The notes below the pieces were generated by a model. The model saw nothing but the letters and a program-made list of their open reading frames with translations. It ran no database searches and had not been told where the DNA came from. From the NCBI GenBank assembly GCA_900468625.1, contig UBUL01000026.1, positions 110,311 through 174,310 on the forward strand: DNA of 64,000 nt. The letters run 5' to 3'. Shown here one piece after another: positions 38,874 through 48,191 of this stretch (positions are counted from its first letter, which is position 1; each line of letters begins with the position of its first letter). The translations under genes were made by a program, and so were the position numbers. Origin of the DNA: Hyphomicrobiales bacterium. GTDB taxonomy: Bacteria > Pseudomonadota > Alphaproteobacteria > Rhizobiales > Rhizobiaceae.

Positions 38874-39697
38874 AGATCGTCATCCTCCACGTCGAGTTCG
38901 ATCTGCATCTGATCGTAGGCCGGCTCGACATGGTCGGGCGTTTCAGCCAGCACGGTTTCATAATCGAGCGGCGTATGCATGTGGGTCAAGATGGCATGTT
39001 TCGGCTGCAGGCGTTCGATCCACCCAAGCGATTGTTCCAGCGATAGATGGCTTGGATGCGGCCGATACTGCAGAGCGTCGATAATCAGGATATCGAGGTT
39101 CTGAACTTTTTCTATCGATTCCGGTGGGAAGTCGCTGATATCGCTGCAATAAGCAAGCTTACCGATACGAAACCCGAGCGAATGGATGTCACCGTGCAGC
39201 TGCTTGTGTGGCCAGAAGCGGATAGGGCCGCCTGCCCCATCGATCGTGAAACTTTTCTCGAGATTTTCGATCAGCACCGGCCGTACGATCGGCGGATAGC
39301 TGCTGCCGGGCGGCGTTTCCAGGCAGTAGCGGAAGCCCTCGCGAATGCGATCCATGGTCGGCGGATCGGCATAGATCGGGATGCGCTCGTTCGAAATATG
39401 GAAATAGCCGCGCAGGTCGTCGATGCCGTGAATATGGTCGGCATGCGCATGGGTGTAGAGAACCGCGTCGATGGTGTTGACGCCGGCATGGATCATCTGC
39501 TCGCGGAAATCCGGTCCCGTATCGATGATGACGGTGGTGATGCCGCCATCCGGCGCGATCTGCTCTACGAGGAAGGCAGCGCGCGTGCGGCGGTTTTTTG
39601 CGTTTTTGGGATCGCAGGCGCCCCAATCGCCGGTAATGCGCGGCACACCTGGCGACGATGAACAGCCCAAAATGGTGAAGCGCCGCCGGAATGTCAC
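38870..39697 (-). CDS. MBL-fold metallo-hydrolase (PhnP-like)
   Basis: A 275-residue metallo-beta-lactamase fold protein. It has the GCSSSPGVPRITGDWGACDP opening of the PhnP/RNase Z-related group, the metal motif THAHADHIHG (HxHxDH), YCSDISDFPPESI and late His residues in ILTHMHTP. PhnP itself is a cyclic-phosphate phosphodiesterase; here no phosphonate genes are near, so the role is unknown. In rhizobia it regularly follows metG and tatD, as it does here (4-bp gap after tatD). Confidence 0.87.
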   Translation of the reverse strand: MTFRRRFTILGCSSSPGVPRITGDWGACDPKNAKNRRTRAAFLVEQIAPDGGITTVIIDTGPDFREQMIHAGVNTIDAVLYTHAHADHIHGIDDLRGYFHISNERIPIYADPPTMDRIREGFRYCLETPPGSSYPPIVRPVLIENLEKSFTIDGAGGPIRFWPHKQLHGDIHSLGFRIGKLAYCSDISDFPPESIEKVQNLDILIIDALQYRPHPSHLSLEQSLGWIERLQPKHAILTHMHTPLDYETVLAETPDHVEPAYDQMQIELDVEDDDL

Positions 39698-39701
39698 GAC
39701 G

Positions 39702-40484
39702 TCAGACCCTCGTCATCCTGGAGAAGCAGCGGAATGCGTTTGCCGTGGTGATCTCCGCGATCTCAGCCATGCTGACGCCGATCGTATCGGCCAGCACCTC
39801 GGCCGTGTTGACGACATAGGACGGTTCGTTGCGTTTCCCACGCCACCGCTTCGGCGCGAGATATGGCGCATCGGTTTCGACCAACAGCCGATCGTGCGGG
39901 ATCGTCTTGGCGATCTCCCGCAGATCCTCCGATTTCGGAAAAGTCAGGATGCCTGAGAAGGAGATATAGCCGCCGAGTTCGACGCCCGTACGGGCAAGGG
40001 CAGGGCCGGCGGAGAAGCAGTGAAGGATGAAGGGGAAAGCCCCCTTCCCCGTCTCTTTCGTCAGGATCGCGGCCATATCCTCGTCGGCGCTGCGGCTGTG
40101 AATGACGAGCGGCAGCTTCGTTTCGCGCGCGGCGGCGATATGGCGCAGGAAGCCGGTTTTCTGATCCGCCGGCTTGACGGTGTCGTAGAAGTAGTCGAGC
40201 CCCGCCTCGCCGATCGCGACGATCTTCTGGTGCTGGTTTGCCAGGCGCACGAGATCTTCCGTCTGGATATCAAGCTCCTGGTCGGCGTTGTTCGGATGCG
40301 TGCCGACCGAACAGAAAACCGATGGATAACGCTCGGTGAGCGCGAGCAATCCGTCGAGTTTCCTGACCTTGGTCGAGATGGTGACCATCTGCTTGACGCC
40401 GACTTCGTGAGCGCGAGCGACGATCGCGTCGCGCTCCTCCTCGAAATCGGCGAAATCCAGATGGCAATGCGTGTCGATCAGCAT
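39702..40484 (-). CDS. tatD: TatD family hydrolase
   Basis: A 260-residue TatD-type metal-dependent nuclease/hydrolase. The amidohydrolase metal motifs are there: MLIDTHCHLDF at the start, the Glu of AIGEAGLDYFYD, LPLVIHSRSADED, FILHCFSAGPALA and LVETDAPYLAPKRWRGKRNE. E. coli TatD is a DNase with no proven role in protein export in spite of its name. The start is at 40484, 8 bp after metG; the much longer frame upstream overlaps metG and is not used. Confidence 0.93.
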   Translation of the reverse strand: MLIDTHCHLDFADFEEERDAIVARAHEVGVKQMVTISTKVRKLDGLLALTERYPSVFCSVGTHPNNADQELDIQTEDLVRLANQHQKIVAIGEAGLDYFYDTVKPADQKTGFLRHIAAARETKLPLVIHSRSADEDMAAILTKETGKGAFPFILHCFSAGPALARTGVELGGYISFSGILTFPKSEDLREIAKTIPHDRLLVETDAPYLAPKRWRGKRNEPSYVVNTAEVLADTIGVSMAEIAEITTANAFRCFSRMTRV

Positions 40485-40492
40485 GGAAAACC

Positions 40493-42046
40493 TTATTCGG
40501 CGGTCTGTGCAACATAGCGGGGGAAGACCGGCTTCGGTGCTTCCAGCGGCGTTCCGGCGACGAGGCGACCTGCATCGCCGAGCGCCGCGAAATCGCGCTT
40601 GTCGGCCGGGATGGCAATGAGATCCAGGAGCTTGCCCGAAGATTCCGGCATGAAGGGCTGCAGCAGAATGCCGATCTGGCGCACGACCTCCGCCGTGACA
40701 TAGAGAACGGTCGCCATGCGGGCCGGATCGGTCTTCTTCAGCGCCCAGGGCTCCTGGCTGGCAAAATAGCGATCGCTCTCGGAGACGACTGATATGATCG
40801 AAGCCAAAGCGCGGTGAATGAGCTGCTTGCCCATGTCTTCGCGCGTCGAAGCGAGCAACGCGTCGGCCTGTGCGAGAAGTGCCATGTCCTCGTCCGTCAG
40901 CGGGCCGCATTCGGGAATCCGGCCGTCGCAGTTCTTGACGATCATCGATAGCGAACGGCTGGCGAGGTTGCCGATTCCGTTGGCGAGATCGGAGTTGATG
41001 CGCGTGCCGATCGCCTCTTCGCTATAGCTGCCATCCTGGCCGAAGGAGACTTCGCGCAGGAAGAAATAGCGCACCTGGTCGAGGCCGAAGTGGTTGACGA
41101 GGTTGACCGGATCGACGACGTTGCCGAGCGACTTCGACATCTTCTCGCCCTTGTTGAGCAGGAATCCGTGGGCATAGACGCGCTTCGGCAGCGGCAGCTT
41201 CGCCGACATCAGGAAGGCCGGCCAGTAGACCGCGTGGAATCGGATGATGTCCTTGCCGATGACATGCAGGTCGGCCGGCCAATATTTCGCCCGCGGATTG
41301 TCGCGGTCTTCGATATAGCCGGTCGCCGTAATGTAGTTCGTGAGCGCATCGACCCAGACATACATGACGTGAGCCGGGTCATTTGGCACCTTGATGCCCC
41401 AATCGAAGGTCGTGCGGGAAATCGACAGGTCCTTCAGACCCGATTTCACGAAGGAAATGACTTCGTTGCGGCGCTCGGCGGGACCGATGAAATCAGGATT
41501 TTCCTCATAATGCTTCAGCAACCGGTCCTGATATTCGGAGAGCTTGAAGAAATAGCTTTCCTCCTGCACCCATTCGACCGGCGTGCCTTGAGGCCCGTAG
41601 CGCACGCCGTCAGCGCGCAGCTCGGTTTCGTTTTCCTGATAATAGGCTTCGTCGCGCACCGAATACCAACCCGCGTAGGAATCCTTGTAGATGTCGCCGG
41701 CATCGGCCATCAGATTCCATATGTTCTGCGACGTCTCGTGATGGCGCGGCTGAGTCGTGCGGATGAAATCGTCGTTGGAGGCGTTGAGCAGCTTGCCCAT
41801 CGCCTGGAATTCGTCCGAATTGCGGTTGGCGAGCTGCTGCGGTTCCAGGCCTGCGGCCCGCGCCGTTTGCTGCATCTTCTGACCATGTTCGTCCGTGCCC
41901 GTCAGGAAGAAGACGTCGCGGCCGTCGAGGCGCTGGAAGCGCGCCAGCGCGTCGGTGGCAATCAGCTCATAGGCATGGCCGATATGCGGCTTGCCATTGG
42001 GATAAGCGATTGCAGTGGTGATGTAGAACGGAGTTTTTTCGGTCAT
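40493..42046 (-). CDS. metG: Methionyl-tRNA synthetase
   Basis: MetG charges initiator and elongator tRNAs with methionine. The 517-residue protein is a class I enzyme with the HIGH motif in YPNGKPHIGHAYELI near residue 20 and KMSKSLGNV (KMSKS) near 300. It lacks the C-terminal EMAP-like dimerisation domain, as usual for alphaproteobacteria, and lacks the four-Cys zinc knuckle of the larger type. It leads metG-tatD-MBL-ybaK. In related genomes holB lies directly upstream; here two opposite-strand genes have come in between. Confidence 0.96.
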   Translation of the reverse strand: MTEKTPFYITTAIAYPNGKPHIGHAYELIATDALARFQRLDGRDVFFLTGTDEHGQKMQQTARAAGLEPQQLANRNSDEFQAMGKLLNASNDDFIRTTQPRHHETSQNIWNLMADAGDIYKDSYAGWYSVRDEAYYQENETELRADGVRYGPQGTPVEWVQEESYFFKLSEYQDRLLKHYEENPDFIGPAERRNEVISFVKSGLKDLSISRTTFDWGIKVPNDPAHVMYVWVDALTNYITATGYIEDRDNPRAKYWPADLHVIGKDIIRFHAVYWPAFLMSAKLPLPKRVYAHGFLLNKGEKMSKSLGNVVDPVNLVNHFGLDQVRYFFLREVSFGQDGSYSEEAIGTRINSDLANGIGNLASRSLSMIVKNCDGRIPECGPLTDEDMALLAQADALLASTREDMGKQLIHRALASIISVVSESDRYFASQEPWALKKTDPARMATVLYVTAEVVRQIGILLQPFMPESSGKLLDLIAIPADKRDFAALGDAGRLVAGTPLEAPKPVFPRYVAQTAE

Positions 42047-42288
42047 CTAGGCAGTGGTCCGCTTTTACGGTTGCGTCTCTGTTATTCTTGCTCCGCTCGC
42101 TTTAGCGCATGTTTGCCGGGAGCGAAACATCAAGTTTCGCGCCCGCAGCATTCCAAACTCCTGCGAGGTGCCTTGCTTGACAGGCTCCTGCCTCGCCTTT
42201 ACCCCTTCGATAAACCGGAATACAGGACAGAGATCGCCGTGAATTTCATCTATATTTTTAGTAGTTTATCCAGCGGCTTCAAGGGGCC

Positions 42289-43095
42289 GTGATTTTGAGT
42301 CTGGTCGCTTCCTTTCAACCGCTTTATTCCTTTTCCGGCTTTTTCGTCGGCATGTTGGTCGGCATTACCGGCGTCGGCGGCGGTTCGCTGATGACGCCGC
42401 TGCTCGTCCTTCTCTTCGGCGTGCATCCGGCGACCGCCGTCGGCACCGATCTTCTTTACGCCGCGATCACCAAGACGGCTGGAACCGCCGTGCACGGCAT
42501 GCATGGGCGGGTCAATTGGAGGGTCGTCGGCCTCCTGGCCTCCGGCAGTGTCCCGGCGGCGCTCGCCATGCTCTGGATCATGGCCGGCGTCAATCGCGAG
42601 AGCCCTGCCGTCGCGCACGCCATTACGCTGTCTTTGGGCTGTCTTTTGCTTCTGACGGCGCTGATGCTGATTTTCCGCGGCCGGATACTGGAGGCCATTC
42701 GCAAATGGCGCGGTGAGCGCGGAGCCATATCGCCGCGCAGCATCGCATTGTTGACCGTCATTCTCGGCCTTATGCTCGGCATTCTCGTCACGATGACGTC
42801 CGTTGGCGCCGGAGCGCTCGGCGTCACCGTGCTTTTGGTCCTTTATCCTCAGACGGATGTCCGCGAAATCGTCGGCTCGGATATCGTCCATGCCGTGCCG
42901 CTGACCCTGATCGGCGGCATGGGTTATTGGTTTATCGGCGAGATCAACTGGACGATGCTCTTCGCCTTGCTGGTGGGATCGATTCCGGGCATTGTCACCG
43001 GCAGCCTGCTGGCGCCTCGCCTGCATGAGCGGTCCGTGCGCATCATCCTCGCCGCTACGCTCGCCATCGTCGCCTGGAAGCTGATCTTTCCTTGA
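42289..43095 (+). CDS. TauE/SafE family sulfite/anion exporter-like membrane protein
   Basis: A 268-residue permease with about eight membrane segments. The TauE/SafE signature is repeated at the start of both halves: GFFVGMLVGITGVGGGSLMT and LMLGILVTMTSVGAGALGV. Proteins of this family transport small organosulfur or organic anions such as sulfite or sulfoacetate; the substrate here is unknown. The start is a GTG at 42289. It stands in the plus strand between metG and holB, against the direction of the operon. Confidence 0.85.
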   Translation: MILSLVASFQPLYSFSGFFVGMLVGITGVGGGSLMTPLLVLLFGVHPATAVGTDLLYAAITKTAGTAVHGMHGRVNWRVVGLLASGSVPAALAMLWIMAGVNRESPAVAHAITLSLGCLLLLTALMLIFRGRILEAIRKWRGERGAISPRSIALLTVILGLMLGILVTMTSVGAGALGVTVLLVLYPQTDVREIVGSDIVHAVPLTLIGGMGYWFIGEINWTMLFALLVGSIPGIVTGSLLAPRLHERSVRIILAATLAIVAWKLIFP

Positions 43096-43284
43096 AAAGC
43101 TCCAAGCGGAGGGCGAAATTATGCGGCAGGTACTACCAAGTGGACTCGGCTGCCGGATCGGCCGCATTGCGCCAAAACCGGGCATCCTTCCAAGCGTTCA
43201 TGAATGTCGACTTTCGACCCCATCGCGGACGTTGGCGCCGCTTAGCCAACTGACTACAGGCAGATTCACAAGATAAGGACGATC

Positions 43285-43710
43285 ATGATGACCGAAGCGC
43301 CGGGCGAAGGCCCCTTCTTTCATGGCACAATCGCGGATTTGCGCGTGGGTGACTTCCTCACTGCAGGATACCGATCGAATTATCGTCCGGAAGTGGTGAT
43401 GAACCATATCTATTTCACCGCCCTTGTGGATGGTGCAGGCCTTGCCGCTGAAATCGCGGCTGAACTCAACGAAGGCGGCGCAGTCCCGCGTGTTTACGTC
43501 GTAGAGCCGACAGGAACATTCGAGGACGACCCGAACGTGACCGACAAGAAGTTTCCCGGCAATCCTACTCGGTCGTATCGCAGCAGCGCACCGATCAAGG
43601 TCGTCGGCGAAATCATGCATTGGACCAGATTGACGCCTGAAGCATTACAAATATGGAGAGAACGCCTGACCGCTCTGCGCTCAGACGAACGAGGCGAAAT
43701 CATCAACTGA
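43285..43710 (+). CDS. arr: NAD(+)-rifampin ADP-ribosyltransferase
   Basis: The 141-residue protein has the full pattern of Arr enzymes: FFHGTIADLRVGDFLTAGYR, VYVVEPTGTFEDDPNVTDKK, FPGNPTRSYRS and a Glu/Trp-rich end. Arr transfers ADP-ribose from NAD to rifamycins and inactivates them. His of the FHGT segment and Asp of DDPNVTDKKFPGNPT belong to the known active-site region. AAGGACGATC precedes the start (two ATGs at 43285 and 43288). It is a housekeeping-type chromosomal copy, not in an integron, and probably gives some intrinsic rifampicin tolerance. Confidence 0.92.
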   Translation: MMTEAPGEGPFFHGTIADLRVGDFLTAGYRSNYRPEVVMNHIYFTALVDGAGLAAEIAAELNEGGAVPRVYVVEPTGTFEDDPNVTDKKFPGNPTRSYRSSAPIKVVGEIMHWTRLTPEALQIWRERLTALRSDERGEIIN

Positions 43711-43796
43711 TGCGAGGCGACGCGCATCGTGTGCTCATTACGCGATCGAAACGCTAAAAGGAGACGGCAGCTTTTCGTCCCGATCTGCTAAGCTGG

Positions 43797-44828
43797 CTAC
43801 ATGGAGAGCTGCTGCTTCAATTCACCCAGGATGGTGATGAGCGTCTGTTTGCGATCGAGATTGTAGGCTTGCGATACATTCAGCCGCTCGGTGGTCTCCG
43901 AATGCAGCCGTGCCAGCCTTTCAGCCGTCGAAATCGAGCCGTCGAGCGCAGCCGCTCTCGCTCGTTCGATGATGTCATCGCCGATATGCGACAGGAAGAA
44001 GCCGAAGATCGTATCGCTGTCTTTGCCGGAAAGCGCATCGGCCAGACGATGCATCGCCTTGCGGACGGCCGGCCCTTCGGTCGAAAGCACCTGACGATAG
44101 GCGTCGATGATGTCTCCGCCGCCGTAGTTCAGGAGCTTGAGCGCCTCGCTGACGCTGCCCTTTGCGGCCGGAAGCAGGTCGCTCCCCTGCCCGCTCGATA
44201 CGCCGAGATTTTCGAGCGCCATACGCAAGGCATCGTCTCCGAGCGGCGCGAGCTTCAAGGGCAGGCAGCGCGAGCGTATCGTCGGCAGAAGCCGTCCCGG
44301 CGCATGCGACAGCACGAGGAACAAGGCGCGTTTCGGAGGCTCCTCAAGGATTTTCAAGATAGCGTTGGCCGCGCTGCGATTGAGATCGTCGGCCGGATCG
44401 ATGATGACGATCCGCCAGTTGCCCGTGCCCGAGGTCTGCGAAAAGAACTTTCCGGCGCGGCGCACCTCGTCCACGGTGATTGCGGATTTCACCTTGCCGG
44501 TCTTGTCGTCCACCGGTCGGCTCAAATGCAGCAGATTATGCGACGCGCCGCCGGAAATCTGCCGGCTGACCGTGGATGCCGGGTCCGGATCGCCGATCGT
44601 CTCCGGTGCCGATGCTGGATCGGGATGGGAAAGAACGTGATTGGCAAAACGAAAGGCGAGTGTCGCCTTGCCAAGGCCTTCAGGCCCCTCGATCAGCATG
44701 GCATGGTGACCCTTGCCGGAGCGATAGGATTGCGCAAGGAAGGCTTCCGCCTCCTCATGGCCGAAAAGCTTCACGTTGTCCTGCGGAGGAATAGCGCCGT
44801 CGAGAACGCCCGGCCGTTCGTCACTCAT
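43797..44828 (-). CDS. holB: DNA polymerase III subunit delta'
   Basis: HolB is the delta' part of the clamp loader. The 343-residue protein has the AAA+ fold with LIEGPEGLGKATLAFRFANH (P-loop-like GPEGLGKAT), IIDPADDLNRSAANAILKIL, EEPPKRALFLVLSHAPGRLL and the SRC motif in TIRSRCLPLKLAPL. The start at 44828 overlaps the end of tmk by 4 bp, so it is coupled to that gene. metG normally follows; here 1.75 kb of plus-strand genes come first. Confidence 0.94.
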   Translation of the reverse strand: MSDERPGVLDGAIPPQDNVKLFGHEEAEAFLAQSYRSGKGHHAMLIEGPEGLGKATLAFRFANHVLSHPDPASAPETIGDPDPASTVSRQISGGASHNLLHLSRPVDDKTGKVKSAITVDEVRRAGKFFSQTSGTGNWRIVIIDPADDLNRSAANAILKILEEPPKRALFLVLSHAPGRLLPTIRSRCLPLKLAPLGDDALRMALENLGVSSGQGSDLLPAAKGSVSEALKLLNYGGGDIIDAYRQVLSTEGPAVRKAMHRLADALSGKDSDTIFGFFLSHIGDDIIERARAAALDGSISTAERLARLHSETTERLNVSQAYNLDRKQTLITILGELKQQLSM

Positions 44829-45505
44829 TGCGCCGCTTCCGATCTTGCTGCGGCGATACCCTTGGCTGCAAGCCGTTTGTCCACGATACCGGCTATTTCT
44901 TCCGCGATCTTGTCCTCCGGCCGTTGCGCGTCGATGACGTGGCAACGCTCCGGCTCGCGGGCGGCGATATCGAGGAACGCCTCGCGGCGCTTCTCATGGG
45001 TCTGCATCTCTTCTTTCTCGAAGCGATCGGGCGCGGCGATGGCTGAGGCGCGCTTGCGCGCCCGCTCAAGGCCGACTTCGGCGGGAATGTCGAGAATGAG
45101 CGTACAGTGCGGAATGACCCCATTGACCGCAACCCTTTGCAGAGCCTCGATATAATCCGGCTCGAGATTGCCGGTCACTCCCTGATAGACGCGCGAGGAA
45201 TCCATGAACCGGTCGCAAAGCACGATGGCGCCGCGCGCGAGCGCCGGGCGAATGACATCTTCAACATGATCGTTGCGGGCAGCAGCAAAGAGAATGGCCT
45301 CCATGCGCGTGCCGAACATCTCCGCAGCCCCCGAAAGCAGGACGTGCCGCACCGCTTCTGCGCCCGGCGATCCGCCAGGCTCGCGTGTGACGAGAACTTC
45401 ATGGCCACGCTCGCGCAACCGTTCAGCCAGGTGACGGATCTGGGTGGATTTGCCGGCCCCTTCCCCGCCTTCGAAGCTTACGAATAATCCGTTTGCGTCA
45501 GCCAA
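44825..45505 (-). CDS. tmk: Thymidylate kinase
   Basis: Tmk phosphorylates dTMP to dTDP for DNA synthesis. The 226-residue protein has the P-loop FEGGEGAGKSTQIRHLAERL, the TREPGGSPGAEAVRH motif, CDRFMDSSRVYQG (DRX) and a lid region ERARKRASAIAAPDRFEKEE. The length is usual. It is followed by holB with a 4-bp overlap. The 152 bp up to the carboxypeptidase gene hold an inverted repeat and probably a promoter of its own. Confidence 0.96.
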   Translation of the reverse strand: MADANGLFVSFEGGEGAGKSTQIRHLAERLRERGHEVLVTREPGGSPGAEAVRHVLLSGAAEMFGTRMEAILFAAARNDHVEDVIRPALARGAIVLCDRFMDSSRVYQGVTGNLEPDYIEALQRVAVNGVIPHCTLILDIPAEVGLERARKRASAIAAPDRFEKEEMQTHEKRREAFLDIAAREPERCHVIDAQRPEDKIAEEIAGIVDKRLAAKGIAAARSEAAQ

Positions 45506-45526
45506 TGATTATGTCCTGCACCTTTC

Positions 45527-45555
45527 GCGTATCGTCAGTTCGGTACGCGATACGC
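45527..45555. repeat. Inverted repeat in the tmk leader
   Basis: GCGTATCG (45527-45534) and CGATACGC (45548-45555) are perfect complements separated by 13 bp, ending 21 bp before the tmk start. It may be an RNA hairpin, operator or weak terminator of the upstream carboxypeptidase gene. Confidence 0.4.
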
Positions 45556-45657
45556 CTCCTGTTTAACCCAAGACAAGTCCCGGTGGAACCATAGATGTCT
45601 CGATCTCCATCACTCTATATGGGTGTGAACAGAGATTTCGCGAACCGTGCGGCCCAC

Positions 45658-46869
45658 TCAGCTCGGCAAAGGCTTGTCCCACAGCCAGGAGAACAAGAGC
45701 GACTCGGTCAACTCAATCAGGGCATCGAATGCGCGGCGGCCCAATGTGCCCTGCGCGACCGATTCCCTCGTGTAGAGCGGCAGTTCACGCACCAGCCGCG
45801 CACCAAGGAACACGCGAAGGGTTCCCGCTTCGTAGCCCGCCGCCACCGGCGCGGTCAGAGGCCAGCGATAGACGATGCGTGCTGACAGCCGATCCGGCGT
45901 TTCCACGGGGACATAGACATCGACAGGTATCTTTGCCTGCAGGCCGACTGTCGATACAGCGCCGCCATAGACGCTGGCATCGCCGATCACATCGCCTTCG
46001 GCAAATATACGCTGGCTCTTGAAGTTGCTGAGGCCCCATTCAAGGACGCGGCGCGTCTCCTCGATGCGTTCCTTGTCGCTCTTCAGGCCTCCCAGCGCCA
46101 GGAACAGCCGGCGGCCGTCGCGCTGAATGGAGGCGACGATCGAAAAGCCCTCGCTTTCGGCAAAGCCGAGCCCCAGACCATCCACGCCGATATTGAGCAG
46201 AAGCATCGGGTTCTTGTTGCGCTGATAGATCTTGTTCCAGGTGAAGTCGGCCTGCCCGAAATATTTGTAAAGATCCTGGTGCTTTTCCTGCAGGTCCTGT
46301 GCCAGCATCACCATCTCCCGCACGGAGACCTTGCTGCCGGCGTTGGGATCGCTCGTGTCGGGCAGACCGGTGGAATTGGTGAAGATCGACCGGGTCATGC
46401 CGATCTCCCTTGCGCGCGCCGTCATGCGCCGGGCGAACTCGCTTTCGCTGACGGACATGCCTTCCGCCAGAACGATGCAGGCATCATTCGCCTGCTGGAC
46501 GGCGACACCTTGGATCAGGTCGCCGACGCGTATGCGCGATTTCAGCGCCGCAAACATCGTCGAGGCGCGCGAGGGGGCGCCTCCCGTCCGCCAGGCGTTC
46601 TCGGAGACGGGATATTCGGTATCCGGGCCGATCTCCCCTCGCCCGATCGCGTCGAAAACGACATCAAGCGTCATCAGCTTCGCAAGCGACGCCGGCGAAA
46701 TCAGCTGATCCTCGTTCTTGGCAAGCAGGATAGTGCCGGTCGATGCCTCGATCATGAATGCCTGTGCGGCTTTCGTATCGAAGGCGCCTGGCGTGGCCGG
46801 CTGCGCAAACGCCGCGACATTGCCGATTCCCAGGAGAAAAAGGAACAAAACAATCAAGCGCTTTGGCAT
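45658..46869 (-). CDS. D-alanyl-D-alanine carboxypeptidase family protein with altered motifs
   Basis: A 403-residue secreted DacA/DacC-type protein: signal peptide to about residue 22 (FLLGIGNVAAFAQ), a transpeptidase domain to about 280 and the usual C-terminal beta domain to 380. The nucleophile motif is S61LAK. The second motif, normally SxN, is Q126AN, and the third, normally KTG, is G233LG (VDGLGLGFAESEG). The reading is unambiguous at the DNA level. Loss of the Lys of KTG should impair beta-lactam binding and catalysis, so it may have a structural or altered role. It precedes tmk in the same direction, in the place where rhizobia usually have dacC. Confidence 0.88.
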   Translation of the reverse strand: MPKRLIVLFLFLLGIGNVAAFAQPATPGAFDTKAAQAFMIEASTGTILLAKNEDQLISPASLAKLMTLDVVFDAIGRGEIGPDTEYPVSENAWRTGGAPSRASTMFAALKSRIRVGDLIQGVAVQQANDACIVLAEGMSVSESEFARRMTARAREIGMTRSIFTNSTGLPDTSDPNAGSKVSVREMVMLAQDLQEKHQDLYKYFGQADFTWNKIYQRNKNPMLLLNIGVDGLGLGFAESEGFSIVASIQRDGRRLFLALGGLKSDKERIEETRRVLEWGLSNFKSQRIFAEGDVIGDASVYGGAVSTVGLQAKIPVDVYVPVETPDRLSARIVYRWPLTAPVAAGYEAGTLRVFLGARLVRELPLYTRESVAQGTLGRRAFDALIELTESLLFSWLWDKPLPS

Positions 46870-47003
46870 ATCGTCCCCTTCATCCGACCATCGGCACGAT
46901 TATTTTCGAGCATGATGCCGAAAAGTGCGAGCGGTTTTCGGGCGACATTATGCTCTGCGTTTATGATTCTGGTGCCGGGTTAAGATTCAGGCAATGACGC
47001 CGA

Positions 47004-48191
47004 TCAATCGACCTGCGTCGTAGCCTGATGCTGACGACGATAGGACGAGAGGATCGATTCCCGCGTGAGCCCGTCATTGCGAACCATGACGGCATCGAAG
47101 GCGAGATTGACATAAACGGTCTTGACCGGCGCTTCCTGATAGGCCGCAACGGCCGAACCCAGGAATTGGTCCCCGCTTGCCAAGCGCCGCGACATGTCCG
47201 GCCGCTCATAGGGAATCGGACCGATCCGTGGCAGTACGACGGTAGCAGGATCCATCGACTGCGCCGCAGGCATAGGGCCGCCGTTCCACTCCATGGGTGG
47301 CGGATTATTCCGCCTGTTGCCGCCATAGCCCGCATCCGGCGTCGAGCCGGTGAAAGCTGTCGTCGCATAAGGCGACTGGCGCGGAATGGGCGCGATCGCC
47401 GGCGCCGCATCATAACGGCGCTGCTGGCGGCTTGCACGAAGCGGGGTTTCGGAATCAGGCAACTGATCCGCTGTTATACGGCCTGCCGACGCGACCATCA
47501 CACCTGTCGCGATCTGGCCGCCCGGATTGATGCCGGGCAGGCGCGAACCCTTCGGGATGTAGGAGGCCATCAGATAGGGCTCGTCATGACCGTCCATGCG
47601 GGCGCGGCCGACATATTGCACGCGCACGTCGCCCGTGCCGCTGTGCTGGAGATCGAGCATCTGCGCGGTCTTGTTGGAAAGGTCGATGATGCGGCCGGGA
47701 TGGTATGGTCCGCGATCGTTGACGCGCACGATGATGGAAGAGCCGGTTTCGACATTGGTGACACGCGCATAGCTCGGTAGCGGGAAGGTCGGATGTGCTG
47801 CGGTCAGCGACTGCTGATCGTAGACTTCGCCATTGGCGGTCAGGCGACCATGAAACGCCGAGCCGTACCAGGACGCGATGCCGACCTTGTTATAGCCGAA
47901 ATCTTCCTTGGGATAGTACCACTTGCCCTTCACCTGATAGGGGTTGCCCACCATGAAGCGGCCGCCGCCCTTCGGCACCGGACCGTTGTTGACGACGCGA
48001 GGGCTCGCCTTCACGCCATATTCCTTTTCGGAGAAATATTCCTTGCCGTGATGGCGTGTCGAGGCGACCTTCTGAGACGTTCCGCAGGCGGTGATGGTCA
48101 CGCACATCACCGAGAGAGCAAACCAACGCATACCCGTTGCGTATGTCACTGCGCGATTTTCGAATTTCATCTTTCCCAAGCCGCTACTCAT
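47004..48191 (-). CDS. rlpA: RlpA-like septal ring lytic transglycosylase
   Basis: A 395-residue lipoprotein with lipobox VTITACG near residue 36 and the double-psi beta-barrel domain of RlpA: GIASWYGSAFHGRLTANGEV, then YDQQSLTAAHPTFPLPSYAR and VRVNDRGPYHPGRIIDLS, which includes the catalytic-type Asp. In Pseudomonas RlpA cuts naked glycan strands at the septum. The C-terminal half is Pro/Arg-rich with no clear SPOR domain, so septal targeting is not obvious. Start may be 48191 or the in-frame ATG at 48170. It leads a minus-strand set with the carboxypeptidase, tmk and holB. Confidence 0.88.
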   Translation of the reverse strand: MSSGLGKMKFENRAVTYATGMRWFALSVMCVTITACGTSQKVASTRHHGKEYFSEKEYGVKASPRVVNNGPVPKGGGRFMVGNPYQVKGKWYYPKEDFGYNKVGIASWYGSAFHGRLTANGEVYDQQSLTAAHPTFPLPSYARVTNVETGSSIIVRVNDRGPYHPGRIIDLSNKTAQMLDLQHSGTGDVRVQYVGRARMDGHDEPYLMASYIPKGSRLPGINPGGQIATGVMVASAGRITADQLPDSETPLRASRQQRRYDAAPAIAPIPRQSPYATTAFTGSTPDAGYGGNRRNNPPPMEWNGGPMPAAQSMDPATVVLPRIGPIPYERPDMSRRLASGDQFLGSAVAAYQEAPVKTVYVNLAFDAVMVRNDGLTRESILSSYRRQHQATTQVD

